NCBI GenBank assembly: GCA_027491395.1
Contig: JAOZFI010000041.1
Coordinates: 84,378 to 148,377 of the forward strand
DNA length: 64,000 nucleotides
Direction: 5' to 3'
Source: Thermoproteota archaeon
Lineage (GTDB): Archaea; Korarchaeota; Korarchaeia; Korarchaeales; Korarchaeaceae
Part shown: positions 58,999-64,000 of the stretch, one piece after another
Layout: each line of letters begins with the position of its first letter
Numbering within the stretch: the first letter of the stretch is position 1
The notes under the pieces: model-generated
Databases searched by the model: none
Seen by the model: only the letters and a program-made list of their open reading frames with translations
Told to the model about the DNA's origin: nothing
Program-made: the position numbers and the translations under genes

Positions 58999-60477
58999 TT
59001 ATCTCTGGAGGATCCCCGCCTCATGAGCGGATTTGACTTCGGAGATCAATTCCTCCCACAGCCTCTCGTTGAACTCGCAGCTTGGATCTGGTCCGAGAGG
59101 ATCTCCATAGTAGGCATACGCCCTCGCCCTGCATCCTCCACATATGTACCTATAGGGGCAGAAGGAGCAGTAATGGGAATCTCTATCTCTCAACTTGTTG
59201 AACAGCTCGTTGTTCTGCCATACGTTTAGAAAACCATCCTTCAGGACGTTGCCTACGACGATGGGCATGAAGACGCACGGTTGTATATCTCCGTTATGCT
59301 CTATGGAGCAGTATATCCTCCCCGCACCGCATCCCCCCAGAAACTCCCCGAGAGCGAAGCCGGCCGCCATGTACTCGTCAGGTATATTCAGGTCGGCGAA
59401 GTGCGTTGGAGCGAGCTTTCCTCCTTTATCAACTCCCTTCAAGGAGACCACGGCGTAGATGGGACTTGTGGAAAAGGCTTGTAGTTCCCCTGAGGTTAGC
59501 TCTTCATAGAGTAACTCAAGTACCTCATACCTCTCCCTCGGGGACAGGTCCATCTCAACGATCTCCTTCCCCCTACCAGTCGGTATGAAGTTGAAGGCTA
59601 TGAAGCGATCGACCTTCAGCTCCTTAGCTAATTCTATCATCTCAGGGAGCTGCTTGTAGTTCATCTTAGTGACGGTCGTAGCGATGCCCACCTCTAGACC
59701 CGCGCTTTTCGCGTTCTTGATACCCTGAACTGACCTCTCCCATGCTCCCCTTACTCCACGGAACCTGTCGTGATCCTCTGGGTACGGAGAATCTAGGCTC
59801 ACTTCGACATACCTCACCCCTATCTGCTTCAACCTCTCAGCGACATCCGGTCTTATCAGTGTCCCATTTGTTGCCACACTGACGTACATCCCAGTTTCAG
59901 CCGCCTTTCTGGCCACAATCCAGAAATCAGGGCTCATAAGAGGCTCCCCTCCGGAAAAGGAAAGTGCGGCCACTCCAGCCTCGTCGAGTTGCCTAAGTAC
60001 CTCGAGCTTCTGATCTAGGGTGAGCTCGTCAGGAGCCGGGAAGGGTCCCGCATTAGCATAACAGTGCTTACACCTGAGATTGCACCTCTTGGTAAAGTCC
60101 CACACGACCATGAAAGGAGCGTAAAGTCTCTGGGGCCTGGTGATACCATAGTAAGCTATGCCTAGGAGAACGTTGGCGACTCCCCTCCTCATGTAGGCAT
60201 CTTTTAGACCATTCCTCAGGGATTCCTCCTCTACACCGAATCTGGACGCTGCCTTGGATAGTATTAAAGTGAGCGTGGAGGAAAGAGTTCTCTCCTTCAA
60301 GTTAGTAGGCTCCTCCACTCCCGCATAGATTCCTAAGAGCTTAACGATGTTCTTAGGAGGGCCCAACCTCCTTATAACCGAGCGAGTTAGTGGATTGCCA
60401 AGGAGCCTCCTCAGGAAGTAGATCAGATCGTTGACCTCCACTCCACTCGCCCGCTCCTCCATACTAGGTCCAAACAT
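58999..60477 (-). CDS. Radical SAM/SPASM protein
   Basis: 492 aa. A helical N-terminal region of about 125 residues is followed by a radical SAM core with DFTKRCNLRCKHCYANAG, LSFSGGEPLMSPDF, VSLDSPYPEDHDRFRGVRGAWERSVQGIKNA, and a C-terminal SPASM domain with CGAGRIYCSIEHNGDIQPCVFMPIVVGN and CSFCPYRYICGGCRARAYAYYGDPLGPDPSC. The SPASM set of Cys is complete. Similar archaeal proteins act in haem or cofactor and peptide modification; the N-terminal helical extension is not typical of AhbC/D. The substrate is unknown. Confidence 0.85.
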   Translation of the reverse strand: MFGPSMEERASGVEVNDLIYFLRRLLGNPLTRSVIRRLGPPKNIVKLLGIYAGVEEPTNLKERTLSSTLTLILSKAASRFGVEEESLRNGLKDAYMRRGVANVLLGIAYYGITRPQRLYAPFMVVWDFTKRCNLRCKHCYANAGPFPAPDELTLDQKLEVLRQLDEAGVAALSFSGGEPLMSPDFWIVARKAAETGMYVSVATNGTLIRPDVAERLKQIGVRYVEVSLDSPYPEDHDRFRGVRGAWERSVQGIKNAKSAGLEVGIATTVTKMNYKQLPEMIELAKELKVDRFIAFNFIPTGRGKEIVEMDLSPRERYEVLELLYEELTSGELQAFSTSPIYAVVSLKGVDKGGKLAPTHFADLNIPDEYMAAGFALGEFLGGCGAGRIYCSIEHNGDIQPCVFMPIVVGNVLKDGFLNVWQNNELFNKLRDRDSHYCSFCPYRYICGGCRARAYAYYGDPLGPDPSCEFNERLWEELISEVKSAHEAGILQR

Positions 60478-60665
60478 GGTATATTACAGACTTCGAATAA
60501 AATGCTTTCTATTTTTCCATGACAAACGGTATATAAAATCCTAATAAATAAAACTTCGCATATATTAACTAATTTTTGAAGAAGATGGTGATTGCAACTA
60601 TGTAAGGATAACGAGGCCCCGTCAACGGAAAGATTATTCCGATTAATAGAATAGCGTGTCGGATG
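60478..60665. other. A/T-rich divergent intergenic region
   Basis: About 190 bases between the SPASM radical SAM gene and the SSB promoter. It is A/T-rich with several TATA-like runs (60529-60538, 60541-60553). There is no supported gene; the C/D-box-like pattern near 60585-60595 is too weak to call. Confidence 0.4.
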
Positions 60666-60669
60666 GAAA

Positions 60670-60677
60670 TGTTTATA
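60670..60677 (+). promoter_or_regulatory. TATA element of the SSB gene
   Basis: TTTATAAA, giving a transcript start near 60699 and a leader of about 22 bases to ATG 60722. It rules out the upstream in-frame start at 60656. Confidence 0.6.
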
Positions 60678-60721
60678 AAGCCATAAAAGGAGCTAGGCCA
60701 ACGCCTCTAGAGGCGAGTAGT

Positions 60722-61156
60722 ATGTCGACCAGTAAGAAAGTATCCGAGCTAAGACCCGGAGATAATAGCGTCAACGTGAAGGTCCGGGTCATCGAAGCGG
60801 GCGAACCCCGCGTTGTAGAGACTAGGAAGGGCCCCCGAACTCTTTCGGAGGCTACTGTTGGGGATGAGACCGGTAGGGTCACCTTGACTTTGTGGGGAGA
60901 CCACGCTGGAAAGCTATCCGAGGGACAGGTCGTTGAGCTCCAGAACGCCTTTACCACCGTCTATAGGGGAAAGGTACAGCTCAACTTGGGTAACCTCGGC
61001 AGCATAGCTGAGGTGGAAGATTCCGACGTTGTTCCGGCTGATCAGATACCAGAGGATGTTCCGGAGGCCCCCGAGGATTATAGGCCTCCTAGGAGAAGGA
61101 GGAGCTACGGGGGGTACGGAAGGGATAACAGCTACAGGGGCAGGCCTAGGTGGTAA
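60722..61156 (+). CDS. Single-stranded DNA-binding protein, crenarchaeal OB-fold type
   Basis: 144 aa from ATG 60722. One OB fold (residues 3-100): KKVSELRPGDNSVNVKVRVIEAGEPRVVETRKGPRTLSEATVGDETGRVTLTLWGDHAGKLSEGQVVELQNAFTTVYRGKVQLNLGNLGSIAEVE, closely like Sulfolobus SSB. The acidic linker is followed by a basic RRRRSYGGYGRDNSYRGRPRW tail instead of the acidic tail of bacterial SSB. It protects ssDNA in replication and repair. Confidence 0.9.
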   Translation: MSTSKKVSELRPGDNSVNVKVRVIEAGEPRVVETRKGPRTLSEATVGDETGRVTLTLWGDHAGKLSEGQVVELQNAFTTVYRGKVQLNLGNLGSIAEVEDSDVVPADQIPEDVPEAPEDYRPPRRRRSYGGYGRDNSYRGRPRW

Positions 61157-61438
61157 GGTCTCCACCTAACTTCAATATTTTATTATAATACACAAAACCA
61201 GTTTCTCACGCTATAATCCTAGAAGAGGCCTATCTACTTTCTCTCTTCTTATACACATACCTATAAAAAGAAGAAATTACATTGCCGGATATTATTTAAT
61301 AAGCTGTACTGTACTGTATGCTTTTATTTATCGCATTAACCAATTCTGTCTCAGTGATAGAAACTCGCTTGAAATTTTAACTTGATGATAATTTAAATAA
61401 TTGTTAAAGCTAAATCTAGTTGGAGCTGATGCACGCCC
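61157..61438. other. A/T-rich intergenic region before the surface-protein gene
   Basis: About 280 bases with no open frame of note, T-rich runs just after the SSB stop (61171-61180, a likely terminator) and A/T-rich elements at 61286-61296 and 61387-61401. A TTGATGAT piece at 61382 resembles a C box but has no good partner box. No gene supported. Confidence 0.45.
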
Positions 61439-62815
61439 ATGAGATCTAGCTATGTAATATTGGCTTTTCTTCTGGCGTTTCTGTTCTTACTTTCTCCGTT
61501 ATACGCGCTTTCCTCACCTGAGGATGCCAAACTGTATCTGAAACCCACGAGCGACACCTACATTTCCAACGAATGTAGGGATTGTAAGATGTTCAATGAA
61601 AGTGAACTCAGGGTGGGTATGGAAGCTATCAAAGAGGTAAATCCTAACGTTTTCTCTCATCTGGAATATATAGTGAAATTAACGGGTCCCTACAACTCGT
61701 TGATCAAATTCAACCTATCCGAGATACCGCCTGGAGCTGAAATAAAGCTTGCTAGGCTCTGGCTTTACGTTAAGGAACCTCCTGAGGGCGGTCTAAAACT
61801 TCTACTTTATGTTCTAAGGGAGAAGTTCAATGACACGGAGACTACATGGATTTACAGGACTAGCAGGGCTCGATGGAAGACCCCTGGAGGATACGCCGAA
61901 CCAGACTATCTTACTAAGATTAGGGTAGACGAGACCCTCTCCGAAGGAAGGTCCGTCGGTTTCTTGGTAACGGACTACGTTAAGAGGGTCCTAAGTGGCC
62001 AAATAGAGGACTACGGATTGATAATAAGACCGGATGTCGGTAAGGTGGAAGTCTCAGATTTCGGATCATCGTCGCACATGAATCTATATGTCGACTTCTA
62101 CAGCAGTGAAGGTGCTGCTAGGGAGCACAAGAGCAAATATGTCCCCACACTTTACGTCGAGTTCGTCAAACCAACAGCGATTCTGAACATGTCTAAGGAC
62201 AAAGTAACTCTAGAAAGGGGAGGGAGTGCCGAAGTAACTCTAATGGAAAGCGGAACCTTCCTTGGAAGTGTTGGACTTGGATACAGGGTTGTGGAGGCCC
62301 CGGGTCTAAAAGTGGGTCCGCTCAAGATTACTATATCCAATTATACCAAGGAACCAGGGTTCTCCGCCAATGTAAAGGTGGAAGCTGGCAAATACGCACC
62401 CCTAGGGAAGTATGTGATAGAGTTCTATCCTGATACCTTCGGATATGGATCGGATGTGGTCGAATGGGGAAGGGTCAACCTCACCGTCACCGTTTCAGGA
62501 GAAAAGGAAACTGAGACCACATCAACTCCTGAATCTCAAACCGAAACTGGAACATCTCCAACGCAGACATCCGAGATCGGAACAACCGCTCAGTCAACTA
62601 TTGAGACATCTACCATAGAGTTCACGGAGACGGGAACTGGATCGACTAGCGGACCTCAGGGAGGTTCGTTCACCCCGCAGCCCACAAGTAAAACGGCGAT
62701 AACAGTCACCAAGACTACGACCAAGCCGCGCAGCCCAAGCTCTCTCACAGTAGCACTGGGAATAATTGTGGTTGTACTTCTACTGGCGACCTTCCTGCTG
62801 ATCAGGAGGAGGTAA
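61439..62815 (+). CDS. Cell-surface protein with DNRLRE-like domain and C-terminal membrane anchor
   Basis: 458 aa. A signal peptide (YVILAFLLAFLFLLSPLYALS) is followed by a DNRLRE-like carbohydrate/adhesion domain: LKPTSDTYISNECRDCKMFNESELRVG, then NSLIKFNLSEIPPGAEIKLARLWLYV. A beta-sandwich domain (residues about 250-350), a Thr/Ser/Glu-rich stalk (352-430) with many possible O-glycosylation sites, and a transmembrane anchor (LTVALGIIVVVLLLATFLLI) with a short RRR tail complete it. It stands on the outer face of the cell, tethered by its C-terminus. Ligand unknown. Confidence 0.82.
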   Translation: MRSSYVILAFLLAFLFLLSPLYALSSPEDAKLYLKPTSDTYISNECRDCKMFNESELRVGMEAIKEVNPNVFSHLEYIVKLTGPYNSLIKFNLSEIPPGAEIKLARLWLYVKEPPEGGLKLLLYVLREKFNDTETTWIYRTSRARWKTPGGYAEPDYLTKIRVDETLSEGRSVGFLVTDYVKRVLSGQIEDYGLIIRPDVGKVEVSDFGSSSHMNLYVDFYSSEGAAREHKSKYVPTLYVEFVKPTAILNMSKDKVTLERGGSAEVTLMESGTFLGSVGLGYRVVEAPGLKVGPLKITISNYTKEPGFSANVKVEAGKYAPLGKYVIEFYPDTFGYGSDVVEWGRVNLTVTVSGEKETETTSTPESQTETGTSPTQTSEIGTTAQSTIETSTIEFTETGTGSTSGPQGGSFTPQPTSKTAITVTKTTTKPRSPSSLTVALGIIVVVLLLATFLLIRRR

Positions 62816-62949
62816 TGCCCCCTACACCACACTCTTTTTCATTACATCTTGCCTTATGAGGTAAGAAATTCAACAAATTAAATTGGATACCGAACCTATC
62901 ACCCCAACAATCGTTAAATTTTCCTCTTGGGATGAAGTAAGGTGATCAT

Positions 62950-64000
62950 TTGACTGGGCCTAAGGTCGAATTCTCAGCTTGGACTAGGCTCATCCCAGAG
63001 TCAGAGATTAGGAGGTTACTTAAGTATAAGGTGAAGTACTATTTCGCTGGGGGTAAACCGGGAGTCCTACCCCTCGGTGCCTTTCCGATGATACTAAACA
63101 CCCTAGCTCTCCAAGAGCTTGAGAGCATATTCTCCGGAAGGGAGGTCGAGGTGATAGAGGACTACAACTACGGACCGACTGACGGTCTCCCAGAGGTAAG
63201 GAAGGTAATGGCCAACATGATGAGGGAGAGGGACGGTATAGATCTAGACCCCGAGGAGGGATGGAAGGAGGTCCTGATAACCACGGGTTCGCAGCAAGCC
63301 ATTCACCTTATACTGGATGTCCTACTCAACCCAGATGATCTAGTAATAGTACCCGCTCCCGTCTACCTCGGATTCGTGAATGTGGTCACCAAGTTCAGAG
63401 GGCAAGTGATAGCCGTACCTGGAGATAAGCAGGGGATGATCCCGGAGTACGTGGACGAGGCTATAGACAGGGCCATCAACAAGTTCGGGAGGAAACCCAA
63501 GCTAATATATGTAGTGGCCGATTCCGACAACCCGTCCGGAACTACAATGCCGGAGAACAGGAGGAGGGCTCTCCTAGATGTTGCGAAGGATAAGGGGCTG
63601 TATCTGGTAGAGGATGCGGCCTACAGGGAGATACAGTTTAGAGGGGAGAGACTCAAGCCTATAAGGGCATTCGACGAGGATGGGAGCACCGTCATATACA
63701 TGAGGACCACCAGCAAGGAAGTCGCTGTGCTTAGGGTTGGGTACAATCTCATGCCTCCAGATATAAGAGAAGAGGTCGTCAAGGCCAAGGGCTACAACGA
63801 CCTCTGCACCCCCACGATTACCCAGAAGATCGCCAAAGTGTACTACGAGAAGTATTTCTTACAGTTCATAGAGAGGGTGAGGGAAGGTTACAGGAAGAGA
63901 TACGAGGCCATGGCGAAGGCGATAGACGAGGACTTTCCGGATGGCGAGAGGACTGATCCCACTGGCGGGTTCTTCATATGGTGGGAGGCTCCTAAGAAAG
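62950..64000 (+). CDS. Class I/II aminotransferase (LysN/ARO8-like), partial
   Basis: 350 codons from TTG 62950, cut by the end of the window. AAGGTGAT just ahead sets the start. It reads FSAWTRLIPESEIRRLLKYKVKYYFAGGKPGVLPLGAFPM, ITTGSQQAIHLILDVLL, VADSDNPSGTTMPENRRRALLDVAKDKGLYLVEDAAYREIQF, and the PLP Lys in RTTSKEVAVLRVGYN. This is typical of alpha-aminoadipate/aromatic aminotransferases. It would feed aryl pyruvates to IorAB. Confidence 0.88.
   Translation, partial: MTGPKVEFSAWTRLIPESEIRRLLKYKVKYYFAGGKPGVLPLGAFPMILNTLALQELESIFSGREVEVIEDYNYGPTDGLPEVRKVMANMMRERDGIDLDPEEGWKEVLITTGSQQAIHLILDVLLNPDDLVIVPAPVYLGFVNVVTKFRGQVIAVPGDKQGMIPEYVDEAIDRAINKFGRKPKLIYVVADSDNPSGTTMPENRRRALLDVAKDKGLYLVEDAAYREIQFRGERLKPIRAFDEDGSTVIYMRTTSKEVAVLRVGYNLMPPDIREEVVKAKGYNDLCTPTITQKIAKVYYEKYFLQFIERVREGYRKRYEAMAKAIDEDFPDGERTDPTGGFFIWWEAPKK

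Noticed and set aside
60656..60721. Longer N-terminus for the SSB protein
   Set aside because: The TATA element at 60670-60677 lies inside it, and the OB fold begins after ATG 60722.
61382..61436. Possible C/D-box small RNA (TTGATGAT followed by GCTGATG)
   Set aside because: The C box does not start with a purine, no internal boxes are seen and the spacer is A/T-rich. Too weak.

Overview
The window is from a thermophilic archaeon, most likely a deep TACK-type lineage such as Korarchaeota. The evidence is a mixed inventory: one archaeal histone together with a crenarchaeal-type OB-fold SSB, ribosomal protein S25e, ABCE1, glycerol-1-phosphate dehydrogenase, a tetraether-synthase-like radical SAM protein, DtdA, aCPSF2, and a MetRS whose tRNA-binding domain is a separate gene. 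Arg codons are mostly AGG/AGA, TATA boxes are clear, and many genes look leaderless. The lineage is an inference; no rRNA is present.

Layout. 1-9.9 kb: end of a coiled-coil gene, a membrane winged-helix protein, the MetG-like tRNA-binding domain, aCPSF2, an ahcY/radical SAM/MIP18 operon, a GNAT/TusA-like pair, an S2P protease, a coiled-coil protein, S25e, an MBL protein and thiL. 9.9-16.4 kb: a frameshifted COG2403 GTPase with a creatininase-family amidohydrolase, a TIM-barrel gene, a 600-base AT-rich gap, histone, tRNA-Arg, a UppP-like/DedA fusion, a second TIM-barrel gene and a PAP2-like membrane protein. 16.4-23.9 kb: dtdA, DUF211, an MtaB-type methylthiotransferase, a SpeD paralogue without its catalytic serine plus an MBL hydrolase, a HEAT protein, and a tetraether-synthase/geranylgeranyl-reductase operon. 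23.9-34.2 kb: a PEP-synthase-like/membrane protein pair, SAM hydroxide adenosyltransferase, thpR, cupin, DHH phosphoesterase, ribL, metG, egsA. 34.2-41.3 kb: an iorAB-ABCE1-membrane protein operon, an ADP-forming acyl-CoA synthetase alpha-like protein with a PUA protein, and tRNA-Asp. 41.3-49.2 kb: endonuclease IV, a probable structured RNA (42221-42357) ahead of a COG1313 radical SAM gene, an orphan Cas6, the intact SpeD, a G-tract region, a HisD paralogue with altered catalytic residues, and an NDP-sugar epimerase. 49.2-64 kb: class III aminotransferase, a complete branched-chain amino-acid ABC transporter, a PgsB/PgsC pair divergent from glutamate dehydrogenase, a SPASM radical SAM enzyme, SSB, a DNRLRE-type surface protein and a partial aminotransferase.

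How it fits together. LivKHMGF uptake, aminotransferases, glutamate dehydrogenase, IorAB and the ACD-like protein fit amino-acid/peptide fermentation. Lipid genes (egsA, GGR, Tes-like) fit tetraether membranes. PgsB/PgsC next to gdhA suggests glutamate may also feed a poly-gamma-glutamate-type polymer.

The most interesting signals are: a GC-rich structured RNA with its TATA box exactly placed and a 20-nt match antisense to speD; a UppP-like/DedA fusion; a serine-less SpeD paralogue beside an intact copy elsewhere (a prozyme-like arrangement); PgsBC next to gdhA; an orphan Cas6 without N-terminal histidines; several enzyme paralogues that have lost catalytic residues; and a recurring pattern in which one AT element lies midway between two divergent start codons.
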